Shown here: positions 5,998 through 13,276 of the stretch, piece after piece
Layout: every line of letters begins with the position of its first letter
How positions within the stretch are numbered: the stretch's first letter is position 1
Origin: Actinomycetota bacterium
GTDB lineage: Bacteria > Actinomycetota > Acidimicrobiia > Acidimicrobiales > Ilumatobacteraceae
Direction: 5' to 3'
Length of the DNA stretch: 13,816 nt
NCBI GenBank assembly: GCA_016870295.1
Contig: VGBY01000015.1
Location: 1 to 13,816 of the forward strand
Made by a program: the position numbers and the translations under genes
The notes under the pieces: generated by a model
The model's database searches: none
What the model saw: only the letters and a program-made list of their open reading frames with translations
Told to the model about the DNA's origin: nothing

Positions 5998-7437
5998 ATG
6001 CAGTGCACGGTCGAGCAACTCGAAGGCAACAAAGTGAAGGTGGAAGTGTCGGTCGACGAGGCCGCCTTCGAACACGACATCGACGTCGCCTATCGCAAAC
6101 TGGCCCGCCAGGTGCGAATTCCCGGCTTTCGCCCGGGCAAGGCACCGCGTCGCGTGATTGACGCCCATCTTGGCGCCGACGGCAAGAGGGCGGCGCGTGC
6201 ACAAGCGATCGAAGACGCCGTGCCGAAGTATCTCGCCGAAGCCGTCAAGCAGCACGACATCGACATCATTGCAACGCCCAAGGTTGATCGTGTTGACGGT
6301 GCCGAAGAGGAGAGCGGCCCGATCTCGTTCCACTGCGAGATGGAGGTGCGTCCGGTTATCACCGTTGCCGGATACGCCGGGCTCCGCGTTGAATTGCCGT
6401 CGATTACCGCGAGCGAATCAGAGATTGACGACGTCGTCAACAACGAGCGCAAGCGCCACGGCACGCTCGTTGACGCGCCGCGCGCGATTGTGAGCGGCGA
6501 CCAAGTCACACTCGACCTCTCTGCCGCGCGCAACGGAGAGCCGGTGCCCGGACTGAACGTCGAAGCATGGCTGTACGAAGTTGGTCGCGGTTGGGTGGCG
6601 AAGGGTTTCGATGATGTTCTCGTCGGCATGAATGCCGGCGAGGAGAAGCAGTTCAAGGCGGTGCCCAACGGCAACGAGGACGAAGCCGACTTCACCGTCA
6701 AGGTCACCAAGGTGCAAGAACTGCAGTTGCCCGAGACGACCGATCAGTGGGTGGCTGACACCTTCGGCGAATTCAGCACCGTGGCGCAGTGGCGCACCGT
6801 CATCGCCGAGCGAATGAACGAATCACGACTCAATCAGGCGCGCAATTCGGTGGTTGACCGCGTCACCGACGAGCTCGTGAAACTCGTCGAAGTCGACTTG
6901 CCCGAGGTAATGGTCGACGGCGACCTGCGTGCCCGCGTGCGCAACACCATCGACACCTTCCAGCGACAGGGCATCGCGATCGCGCAATTCCTGCAGATCA
7001 CGGGTCAGACCGAGGAACAGTTTCTCGATCAACTGCGCGAACAGTCGCGCAAAGCCGTGCGTGTCGATCTCGCGTTGCGGGCAATCGCCAGCGACCGCGG
7101 CTTCGAAGCCGACGATGCGGATGTCGACGCTGAGTTGGCGCGCATTGCGGAGCGTGCAGGCGTGAAGGTGAAGCGTGTGAAATCGCTCTATGAAAAGAAC
7201 GATGCCATCGGCGACCTGAAGGCGCAAATTCGCAAGTCACAAGCACTCGAGTGGCTCGTGCGTGAAGTCACGTACGTCGACAGCGAGGGTCGCGCCATCG
7301 CCACCGACATATTGCTCGACCAAGGTGTGGACATCGATCCGACGGCGGATACGGGTGCTGGTGCCGCAATCGCCAGCGAATCCAACACCAACGAAGAAGC
7401 GACCAGTACGGTGGACGACGAGTCCCCCGATGCCTGA
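5998..7437 (+). CDS. tig: Trigger factor (ribosome-associated chaperone / PPIase)
   Basis: Binds ribosomal protein L23 at the exit tunnel and shields nascent chains. 479 residues, within the family range for actinobacteria. The N-terminal ribosome-binding domain (1-~115) carries the signature GFRPGKAP at 43-50. A PPIase domain spans about 160-250 (GDQVTLDLS near its start, KGFDDVLVGMNAGEEKQF inside). The C-terminal helical arms are about 255-430. An acidic, low-complexity tail follows (after ~440, TNEEATSTVDDESPDA), as in other actinobacterial trigger factors. The ATG gives the normal opening MQCTVEQLEGNKVKV. There is no Shine-Dalgarno and the -10-like box is 9 nt away, so the mRNA is probably nearly leaderless. 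The 3' end overlaps clpP by 8 nt, linking the chaperone to the protease genes in one operon. Confidence 0.96.
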   Translation: MQCTVEQLEGNKVKVEVSVDEAAFEHDIDVAYRKLARQVRIPGFRPGKAPRRVIDAHLGADGKRAARAQAIEDAVPKYLAEAVKQHDIDIIATPKVDRVDGAEEESGPISFHCEMEVRPVITVAGYAGLRVELPSITASESEIDDVVNNERKRHGTLVDAPRAIVSGDQVTLDLSAARNGEPVPGLNVEAWLYEVGRGWVAKGFDDVLVGMNAGEEKQFKAVPNGNEDEADFTVKVTKVQELQLPETTDQWVADTFGEFSTVAQWRTVIAERMNESRLNQARNSVVDRVTDELVKLVEVDLPEVMVDGDLRARVRNTIDTFQRQGIAIAQFLQITGQTEEQFLDQLREQSRKAVRVDLALRAIASDRGFEADDADVDAELARIAERAGVKVKRVKSLYEKNDAIGDLKAQIRKSQALEWLVREVTYVDSEGRAIATDILLDQGVDIDPTADTGAGAAIASESNTNEEATSTVDDESPDA

Positions 7438-8071
7438 TCAACTGATGAACTTCTCGAACTATTACGTCCCCAACGTCACCGAGGTGACGAGTCGCGGCGA
7501 GCGCGTCTATGACCTGTACAGCCGCTTACTGAAGGAAAACATCATCTTCCTCGGCACACCGATCGATGACACCATCGCCAACCTCGTGTGCGCGCAGCTC
7601 ATCCACTTGGAGAGCGAGAATCCGGACAAAGACATCAACATCTACATCAACAGCCCTGGTGGCGACATCACGGCGCTGTTCGCGATCTACGACACGATGC
7701 AGTTCATCAAGAATGACATCGCCACGATCTGCCTCGGTCAGGCGGCATCTGCGGCAGCCGTGCTGCTCGCCGCCGGCACGAAGGGCAAGCGACTCGCGTT
7801 GCCGCACGCACGAATTTTGTTGCACCAGCCGTATGGCCAGGTCGGTTACGGCCAAGTCACCGATCTTGAGATCGCCGCAAAAGAAATCTTGCGCATGCGC
7901 GACCTGCTCGAGCAGATCCTCTCCACGCACACCGGTCAAAGCATCGAGCGCGTGCACAATGACACCGACCGCGACTTCGTGATGGAAGCCGATGAGGCGA
8001 AGGCCTACGGCGTCATCGATGAGGTCATCTCCACTCGTCAGGCTGTCGACCGAACCGGACCAATCAAGTAG
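7430..8071 (+). CDS. clpP: ATP-dependent Clp protease proteolytic subunit (ClpP2-like)
   Basis: Self-compartmentalising serine peptidase that works with ClpX or ClpC. 213 residues from the ATG at 7430, which overlaps the end of tig by 8 nt; the ATG at 7445 (208 aa, MNFSNYYVP) is a possible alternative. The catalytic triad is S107 in GQAASAAAVLLAAGT, H132 in ILLHQP, and D182 in DTDRDF. The oligomer-defining stretch is INSPGGDITALFAIYDTMQ (74-92). The GQAASAAAVLL block and the one-residue-longer loop after the histidine (HQPYGQVGYGQ) resemble mycobacterial ClpP2 rather than ClpP1 as I recall them. Actinobacteria commonly have clpP1-clpP2 in tandem here; only one copy is present between tig and clpX. 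The stop is 18 nt before the clpX start. Confidence 0.95.
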   Translation: MPDQLMNFSNYYVPNVTEVTSRGERVYDLYSRLLKENIIFLGTPIDDTIANLVCAQLIHLESENPDKDINIYINSPGGDITALFAIYDTMQFIKNDIATICLGQAASAAAVLLAAGTKGKRLALPHARILLHQPYGQVGYGQVTDLEIAAKEILRMRDLLEQILSTHTGQSIERVHNDTDRDFVMEADEAKAYGVIDEVISTRQAVDRTGPIK

Positions 8072-8077
8072 TCACGC

Positions 8078-8086
8078 AGGGGAAGG
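8078..8086 (+). promoter_or_regulatory. Shine-Dalgarno-like site of clpX
   Basis: AGGGGAAGG ends 3 nt before the clpX ATG, with the GGGGA core 6 nt away. It is one of only two convincing ribosome binding sites in the window; the other is GGGGAAG before mreD at 13264-13270. It supports the ATG at 8090. Confidence 0.6.
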
Positions 8087-8089
8087 CAC

Positions 8090-9367
8090 ATGGCCAAGTT
8101 CGGTGACACCGCGGAACTCGTCAAGTGTTCGTTCTGCTCGAAGACGCAGAAGCAGGTCAAGAAGCTCATCGCCGGCCCGTCGGTGTACATCTGCAACGAG
8201 TGCATCGACCTGTGCAACGAAATCATCGACGACGAGGTCGACGAATCGCAGAGCCTCGGGCTCGACAACGTTCCGACACCCCGCGAGATCCGCGCTTTTC
8301 TCGATGACTTCGTCGTCGGGCAGGATTCGGCGAAGAAGGTGCTCGCCGTTGCGGTGTTCAATCATTACCGACGCCTCAAGTATTCACAGGGCAAGAAACT
8401 GCGCCGCGACGACGTCGAACTACAGAAGAGCAACATCTTGTTGCTCGGGCCGACCGGCTGCGGCAAGACGCACATGGCACAGACATTGGCGCGCATGCTC
8501 AACGTGCCGTTCGCGATTGCCGATGCAACTGCGCTCACCGAGGCCGGCTATGTCGGTGAAGACGTCGAGAACATCCTGCTCAAGTTGTTGCAGGCGGCCG
8601 ATTTCGATGTGAAACGCGCCGAGATGGGAATCGTATACATCGACGAGATCGACAAGATTGCGCGCAAGAGCGAGAACCCGTCGATCACCCGCGACGTATC
8701 GGGTGAAGGCGTTCAGCAGGCACTGCTCAAGATTCTTGAGGGCACCGTCGCGTCGGTGCCACCACAGGGTGGCCGCAAGCACCCGCACCAGGAGTTCATT
8801 CAGATCGATACGACGAACGTGCTGTTCATCGTCGGCGGCGCCTTTGCAGGCCTCGACCAGATCATCGGCTCGCGGCTCGGTGACAAGGGTGTTGGCTTCC
8901 ATGCCACGGTGAAGTCGAAGAAGGATCGCGACCCGGGCGACCTGTTCGCGCAGGTGCTGCCGGAAGACCTCCTCAAGTTCGGCATGATTCCCGAATTCGT
9001 CGGGCGTCTCCCGATGATTGGGGCCGTCCATGCGCTGAAGAAGGATGCGCTCGTTCAAATCCTCACCGAGCCAAAGAACGCCCTCGTCAAGCAGTACCAG
9101 AAGTTCTTCCAATTCGAGGATGTCGACCTCGACATCACCGCTGACGCGCTCGAGGCCATCGCGGATGCCGCACTCGTGCGCGGCACTGGTGCGCGTGGTC
9201 TACGGGCAATCCTTGAAGATGTGTTGCTGGAGACGATGTACGACCTGCCCGGCCGCACCGACGTCGCCAAGGTCGTGATTGATGCCGGCTGCGTGACGCA
9301 GAAGTCGGCGCCGAAGTTGGTTACCCGCGCGCCACGGGTCGCCAAACAAAAGCGCACCGCGTCCTGA
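8090..9367 (+). CDS. clpX: ClpX, AAA+ unfoldase of the ClpXP protease
   Basis: Unfolds tagged substrates and feeds them to ClpP. 425 residues, standard length. The zinc-binding domain has C13, C16, C35 and C38. The AAA+ module shows Walker A GPTGCGKT (120-127), pore loop GYVG (153-156), Walker B IVYIDE (181-186), the RKH loop (R229-K230-H231) and sensor-2 arginine in GTGARGL (R369). The ClpP-docking tripeptide is VGF at 268-270 instead of the more usual IGF or LGF, a conservative change. The C-terminal tail is basic (APRVAKQKRTAS). Good Shine-Dalgarno upstream. Its stop codon lies inside a 7-bp hairpin and is followed at once by a separate folC promoter candidate, suggesting the tig-clpP-clpX transcript ends here. 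Confidence 0.97.
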   Translation: MAKFGDTAELVKCSFCSKTQKQVKKLIAGPSVYICNECIDLCNEIIDDEVDESQSLGLDNVPTPREIRAFLDDFVVGQDSAKKVLAVAVFNHYRRLKYSQGKKLRRDDVELQKSNILLLGPTGCGKTHMAQTLARMLNVPFAIADATALTEAGYVGEDVENILLKLLQAADFDVKRAEMGIVYIDEIDKIARKSENPSITRDVSGEGVQQALLKILEGTVASVPPQGGRKHPHQEFIQIDTTNVLFIVGGAFAGLDQIIGSRLGDKGVGFHATVKSKKDRDPGDLFAQVLPEDLLKFGMIPEFVGRLPMIGAVHALKKDALVQILTEPKNALVKQYQKFFQFEDVDLDITADALEAIADAALVRGTGARGLRAILEDVLLETMYDLPGRTDVAKVVIDAGCVTQKSAPKLVTRAPRVAKQKRTAS

Positions 9368-9373
9368 CGCGGT
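9356..9373 (+). terminator. Hairpin over the clpX stop codon
   Basis: ACCGCGT (9356-9362), loop CCTG, ACGCGGT (9367-9373) form a perfect 7-bp stem. The TGA stop straddles loop and stem. No T-run follows. A stem of this size occurs by chance every few kilobases, so its terminator role rests on position: at a gene end, just before a -10-like box. Confidence 0.35.
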
Positions 9374-9380
9374 ACTGAAC

Positions 9381-9386
9381 TACCGT
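9381..9386 (+). promoter_or_regulatory. Candidate -10 box (TACCGT) for folC
   Basis: TACCGT (TAnnnT type) ends 7 nt before the folC ATG, placing the transcription start at or next to the start codon. The gene has no Shine-Dalgarno, which agrees with leaderless initiation. No -35 is seen. Confidence 0.35.
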
Positions 9387-9393
9387 TCTCGGC

Positions 9394-10698
9394 ATGAGTG
9401 AGTCGCCGGTCGCGCGCGCATTTGCGTTTCTCGACGAACACTCGGTCTACGAGAAGTCGGGACGTATCGATTCCCCGAGCACTGCCAACATCGAACGGCT
9501 GGTTCAACTCATGGGCGATCCGCATCTGGCATACCGCACCGTTCACATCACGGGCACCAACGGCAAGGGCTCAACCAGCCAGATGGTCACCAAATTGCTG
9601 ATGGCTCATGGTCTACGGGTCGGTACCTACACCAGCCCGCATCTCGAGCGCGTCAACGAGCGGATGATGATCAACGGGGAAGCCATCAGCGACGACGAGT
9701 TGGCGGAAAACGTGCTCGCGATAGCAGAACTGGAGCTGCTCGTCGAGGGGCGCTTGAGTTACTTCGACATCATGACCGCTGTGGCGTTCCGCTGGTTCGC
9801 CAACAGTGCGGTCGACGTCGGCGTGATCGAGGTCGGTTTGCTCGGGCGATGGGACGCGACCAACGTTGTGCAAAGCGACGTCGCCGCACTGACGAATGTG
9901 TCGCTCGACCACACCGAGTTTGCCGGGCCGACACATGCCCATATCGCGCGCGAGAAGGTGGGCATCGTCAAACCGACGAGCGTTTTCGTGCAAGGGGAGA
10001 CGCGCCCCGATTTGGAACCGATCTTTGCGGGTGCCGCGTGTGTACGCCGCGTGATTCGCAATCGCCACTTCGAGTTGAGTGCCAACGACCTGGCGGTCGG
10101 AGGCCGTCTCGTCACCATGCGTACGACGCGCGCAAGCTACGACGATGTATTCGTGCCACTGCACGGCGGCCATCAAGGTGACAATGCACTCGTCGCCGTG
10201 GTGACGGTTGAGGAGTTTTTTGACCACGCGATCAACCGGGAGGTGCTCGACGAAGCGTTCGCCAACGTAACGATGCCGGGTCGCTTCGAAGTAATGGGGC
10301 ACCAGCCCCTCGTCATCGTTGACGGTGCGCACAACGTGGGTGGTGCGGAGGTGTGCTCCGATGTCTTCTTCAACGACTTCCAAGTCGAAGGCCGTCGGTT
10401 GCTCGTCGTCGGCATGTTGAAGAGCCGCGAACCGCACGAGTTGCTTGGTGCCTTGCGTGCCGACGAGTTCGACGGGATCATCTGCTGCACCGCACCGACC
10501 CCACGCGGCACTGCTGCCAGCGTGGTGGCTGCTGCTGCGCGTGAAGTGGGATGCGATGACGTGTTTGCCGTTGACGACATCGATGCCGCCCTCATGCAGG
10601 CCTATCGACAGTTGCGCGGCGAAGACGCTCTGCTGGTCGCCGGTTCGCTGTACGTTGTCGGCGCGGCGCGACCTGTGCTACGCACGATCATCGCCTAG
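9394..10698 (+). CDS. folC: Folylpolyglutamate synthase / dihydrofolate synthase
   Basis: Mur-ligase-family ATP-dependent ligase that adds L-glutamate to dihydropteroate and/or folates; cytoplasmic. 434 residues, typical (420-490). The P-loop is TGTNGKGS (53-60), and the omega-loop region TYTSPHLERVNERM (78-91) follows. The Mg-site glutamate is in VIEVGLLGRWDATN (E146), with LDHTEF and REKVGIVKP further on. The C-terminal domain opens with MPGRFEV and has the glutamate-ligase motif VDGAHNVGG. The ATG at 9394 gives the normal N-terminus (short helix, YEKSGRI near residue 20). In Streptomyces-type genomes valS lies between clpX and folC, and a small DUF4233 gene between folC and ndk; both are absent here. 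The stop is 15 nt before the ndk start. Confidence 0.94.
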   Translation: MSESPVARAFAFLDEHSVYEKSGRIDSPSTANIERLVQLMGDPHLAYRTVHITGTNGKGSTSQMVTKLLMAHGLRVGTYTSPHLERVNERMMINGEAISDDELAENVLAIAELELLVEGRLSYFDIMTAVAFRWFANSAVDVGVIEVGLLGRWDATNVVQSDVAALTNVSLDHTEFAGPTHAHIAREKVGIVKPTSVFVQGETRPDLEPIFAGAACVRRVIRNRHFELSANDLAVGGRLVTMRTTRASYDDVFVPLHGGHQGDNALVAVVTVEEFFDHAINREVLDEAFANVTMPGRFEVMGHQPLVIVDGAHNVGGAEVCSDVFFNDFQVEGRRLLVVGMLKSREPHELLGALRADEFDGIICCTAPTPRGTAASVVAAAAREVGCDDVFAVDDIDAALMQAYRQLRGEDALLVAGSLYVVGAARPVLRTIIA

Positions 10699-10701
10699 GG
10701 A

Positions 10702-10707
10702 TAGCCT
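10702..10707 (+). promoter_or_regulatory. Candidate -10 box (TAGCCT) for ndk
   Basis: TAGCCT ends 6 nt before the GTG of ndk, the exact -12 to -7 position if transcription starts on the G of the start codon. It is the same hexamer as before tig and tRNA-Pro. It lies wholly in the 15-nt gap after folC. Confidence 0.45.
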
Positions 10708-10713
10708 TGTCGT

Positions 10714-11139
10714 GTGGCACAGGCATCTGGAACCCGTCGAACCCTCGTCCTGCTCAAACCCGACGCCGTTGAGCGCCGCCTTGTCGGCGAAATCGTCGGC
10801 CGTTTCGAGCGCAAGGGGCTGACGGTTGCAGCCATGCAACTGCGCACGCTCGACAAAGCAACGCTGGCACGTCACTACGAAGAGCATCAAGGCAAGCCGT
10901 TCTACAACGATCTCGTTGAGTTCATGTCGCGCGGCCCGGTGGTGGCGATGGTGGTTGCTGGCCCCGACGACACCTGGGAAATCGTTCGCTCGATGATGGG
11001 GGCAACGAATCCGCGGGCTGCCGCGCCGGGCACCATTCGTGGTGATCTCGGCACGATCTTCACGGAGAATCTCATCCACGGCAGTGACTCTGCGGCATCG
11101 GCCGAGAGGGAAATTCAAATCTTCTTTCCGGGGCTGTAA
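10714..11139 (+). CDS. ndk: Nucleoside diphosphate kinase
   Basis: Transfers the gamma-phosphate between nucleoside tri- and diphosphates through a phosphohistidine. 141 residues, normal length. The opening TLVLLKPDAVERRLVGEI (10-27) is the conserved first strand and helix. H122 in NLIHGSDS is the phosphorylated histidine. The nucleotide-binding residues lie in the NPRAAAPGTIRGDLG (99-113) segment. The start is GTG at 10714 with no Shine-Dalgarno but a well-placed -10-like hexamer, so the mRNA may be leaderless. It is followed 11 nt later by mreB, keeping the common actinobacterial order folC-ndk-mreB. Confidence 0.96.
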   Translation: MAQASGTRRTLVLLKPDAVERRLVGEIVGRFERKGLTVAAMQLRTLDKATLARHYEEHQGKPFYNDLVEFMSRGPVVAMVVAGPDDTWEIVRSMMGATNPRAAAPGTIRGDLGTIFTENLIHGSDSAASAEREIQIFFPGL

Positions 11140-11150
11140 GGCGACCCAAC

Positions 11151-12185
11151 GTGGCCGGCACGAATCCGATCTCGCTCTCGCGCGATATTGCGATTGACCT
11201 CGGCACAGCGAACACGCTCATCTACATCCGCGGCGAGGGCATCGTGCTCGACGAGCCGAGCACGGTCGCACTCGATACCTCAACGGGCCAGGTCGTGGCG
11301 GTTGGTCACGATGCCAAACGTATGTGGGGTCGTGCGCCGCGCAATATTCGCGTGGTACGACCGCTGAAAGACGGTGTCATCGCCGATTTCGATCTTTGCG
11401 AGCAGATGTTGAAGGAGTTCATCCGTCAGGTGCACACGAGCCGGTTCAGCAAGCCGCGCATGATCGTGTGCGTACCGTCGGAGATTACGGGTGTCGAGCG
11501 TCGTGCCGTGCAGGATGCCGCCGAATTTGCCGGGGCACGGCGTCCCGTCTACGTGATCGAAGAGCCGATGGCCGCTGCCATTGGCGCTGGTTTGCCCGTC
11601 GGCGAGCCAAGCGCCAACTTGATCGTCGACATCGGGGGTGGCACCACCGAGGTCGCCGTGATCTCACTGGGTGGCATCGTGACGGCAAGTTCGTGCCGTG
11701 TGGCGGGTGATGAGATCAATGACTCGATCGTCGCGATGTTCAAGAAAGAGTTCAACCTTGACATCGGCGACAACACGGCTGAGGACGTGAAGATTCAGCT
11801 TGGTTCTGCCTGGCCACTGGAGCAAGAACTCACCGCCGATGTCGGTGGACGAGATATCACCACCGGTTTGCCCCGCACGCAGGAAGTGACAACCACCGAA
11901 ATTCGGGCTGCCATTGATGTGCCGGTCACCGCGATCATCGACGTGGTGAAGAGCACACTCGAGCGAACGCCACCAGAACTCGCCGCCGACGTCATCAGCA
12001 ACGGCATCACACTCTCGGGCGGAGGTGCGCTGCTCACGGGCCTTACCGAGAGAATCATCCACGAGACGGGCATCAATACGGTGATTGCGCCCGACCCACT
12101 GTTGTCGGTTGTGCTTGGTGGAGGTCTCACGCTGGAGAACCTCGACGCGATGAAGGGTCTCACTGCACAGTCGGACGACGAGTAG
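11151..12185 (+). CDS. mreB: Rod shape-determining protein MreB (bacterial actin)
   Basis: ATP-dependent filament protein that organises peptidoglycan synthesis at the inner face of the membrane. 344 residues, typical. Actin-fold motifs are phosphate-1 DLGTANTLIY (16-25), phosphate-2 VDIGGGTTEVAVI (159-171) and the adenosine motif LSGGGALLTGL (288-298). PLKDGVIADF (71-80), VPSEITGVERRAV (108-120) and VIEEPMAAAIGAGLPVGEP (135-153) are classic MreB blocks. GTG start with a weak AAGG 9 nt upstream. The ten residues before RDIAIDLG form a short extension without an obvious amphipathic helix. First gene of the mreBCD cell-elongation cluster; mreC begins 17 nt after its stop. Confidence 0.97.
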   Translation: MAGTNPISLSRDIAIDLGTANTLIYIRGEGIVLDEPSTVALDTSTGQVVAVGHDAKRMWGRAPRNIRVVRPLKDGVIADFDLCEQMLKEFIRQVHTSRFSKPRMIVCVPSEITGVERRAVQDAAEFAGARRPVYVIEEPMAAAIGAGLPVGEPSANLIVDIGGGTTEVAVISLGGIVTASSCRVAGDEINDSIVAMFKKEFNLDIGDNTAEDVKIQLGSAWPLEQELTADVGGRDITTGLPRTQEVTTTEIRAAIDVPVTAIIDVVKSTLERTPPELAADVISNGITLSGGGALLTGLTERIIHETGINTVIAPDPLLSVVLGGGLTLENLDAMKGLTAQSDDE

Positions 12186-12202
12186 CAGCGGGCGACTAGG
12201 GC

Positions 12203-13273
12203 GTGGCACGCACACGAACACAACTCACCAGGGCAATCCTGTTGCTCGGGTTGGCGGCCGTGTTCTTCATCACGCTCGACCTCGCCGACTCCGACTCCAC
12301 ATCTCGGGTGCGCCGGGCCTTCGACACCATCTTCTCGCCGATCGAGGGTGTCACGCGTGTCGTCACTCGTCCTGTCAGCAATGCATGGAATGCGGTTCGC
12401 GACTACGGCGACGTGGTCGAAGAGAACGATCGTCTTCGTGAAGAGGTAGCGCTACAAGAAGGTGCGGCTGTCGCCGCCGCTGCTTCGGTGCGTTTGTCAC
12501 AAGAGTTGTTGGCGTTGAACGGTCTGCCGACGCTCGCCGGCATCAATTCGGTGACTGCGCAGGTAATCGGCGAGACGCCGACGAACTTCTCGCAAACGGT
12601 GGAAATCAACCAGGGCGCAAACTCGGGAATCAAAGTCGGCATGCCCGTCTTGAACGCCGCCGGGCTCATCGGCAAGGTGACCGAAGTGTTCGCCGACCGA
12701 GCGCTCGTGATGCTGATCTCCGACCCCGATTACGCGCTCTCCGTGAAGGTGGTGACGAAGTCGAGTCGCACGCCCGTGACGTTGCCGCCACTACCTACCG
12801 AAGATGCGCCAACCGTCGACTCCGTGTTGGAAACCACCGACACAAGTTCGACCTCTTCGACGTCGTCGACCACGACGACGATTCTCGGGTTCACTCCGGG
12901 TACCACCACGATCCCCGCAGAAGTAATCGCCGGTGCCGGTGGAGGCTCGAACATCACGGTGCCGCTCGCCAGCCAGCTTGCCGTGCGCGAGACGGGCATT
13001 CTCGAGGGTCGTGGCCCGGGTACCCGCCCCATCGTGCGATTCCTCGATGCGAGCACCCGCACCTCGGCCATCGAGGTGGGTGCACCAATCGTGTCCGCTG
13101 GTGGCTCACGGAGCTTGGCGCCGCCCGACATCGTGATTGGCGTCGTGTCGCGAGTGGTGGAGCGGCTCGGAACCGCTGGACCGGTGTTGGAGATTGATCT
13201 CGTCGCCGACTTGTCGAGCCTGTCGTTCTTGCGGGTGTTGCTGTACCAGCCGATCACCGAGTCGGGGAAGTAG
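12203..13273 (+). CDS. mreC: Cell shape protein MreC with Ser/Thr-rich insertion
   Basis: Membrane-anchored extracytoplasmic scaffold that links MreB/MreD to elongation PBPs. 356 residues, longer than the usual 270-310. It has a short basic N-terminus, one membrane helix (about 10-27), a coiled coil (about 66-107) and the MreC beta domain from about 115. First-barrel motifs are QGANSGIKVGMPVLNAAGLIGKV (137-159) and LISDPDYALSVKV (171-183); the second barrel resumes at GILEGRGPG (265-273) and ends LSFLRVLLYQP. Between residues about 187 and 260 there is an inserted linker rich in Thr, Ser, Pro and Gly (including TDTSSTSSTSSTTTT at 212-226) where other MreCs have roughly 10-15 residues. GTG start, no strong Shine-Dalgarno. 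Confidence 0.93.
   Translation: MARTRTQLTRAILLLGLAAVFFITLDLADSDSTSRVRRAFDTIFSPIEGVTRVVTRPVSNAWNAVRDYGDVVEENDRLREEVALQEGAAVAAAASVRLSQELLALNGLPTLAGINSVTAQVIGETPTNFSQTVEINQGANSGIKVGMPVLNAAGLIGKVTEVFADRALVMLISDPDYALSVKVVTKSSRTPVTLPPLPTEDAPTVDSVLETTDTSSTSSTSSTTTTILGFTPGTTTIPAEVIAGAGGGSNITVPLASQLAVRETGILEGRGPGTRPIVRFLDASTRTSAIEVGAPIVSAGGSRSLAPPDIVIGVVSRVVERLGTAGPVLEIDLVADLSSLSFLRVLLYQPITESGK
12838..12880 (+). repeat. Imperfect TCGAC/ACG codon repeat in mreC
   Basis: TTCGAC, CTCTTCGAC, GTCGTCGAC and CACGACGACG run almost head to tail and encode the Ser/Thr stretch of MreC. It is a low-complexity tract of serine TCN and threonine ACN codons that could change length by slippage. The reading frame is intact here. 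Confidence 0.5.
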
Positions 13274-13276
13274 CGC

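Noticed and set aside
5517..6161. 214-codon plus-strand frame crossing the PLP enzyme, small protein and tig start
   Set aside because: Arg-rich shadow product overlapping three better-supported genes, including the tig start in another frame.
9613..10437. 274-codon minus-strand frame inside folC
   Set aside because: Fully antisense to folC with His/Arg-rich sequence typical of a shadow frame and no family resemblance.
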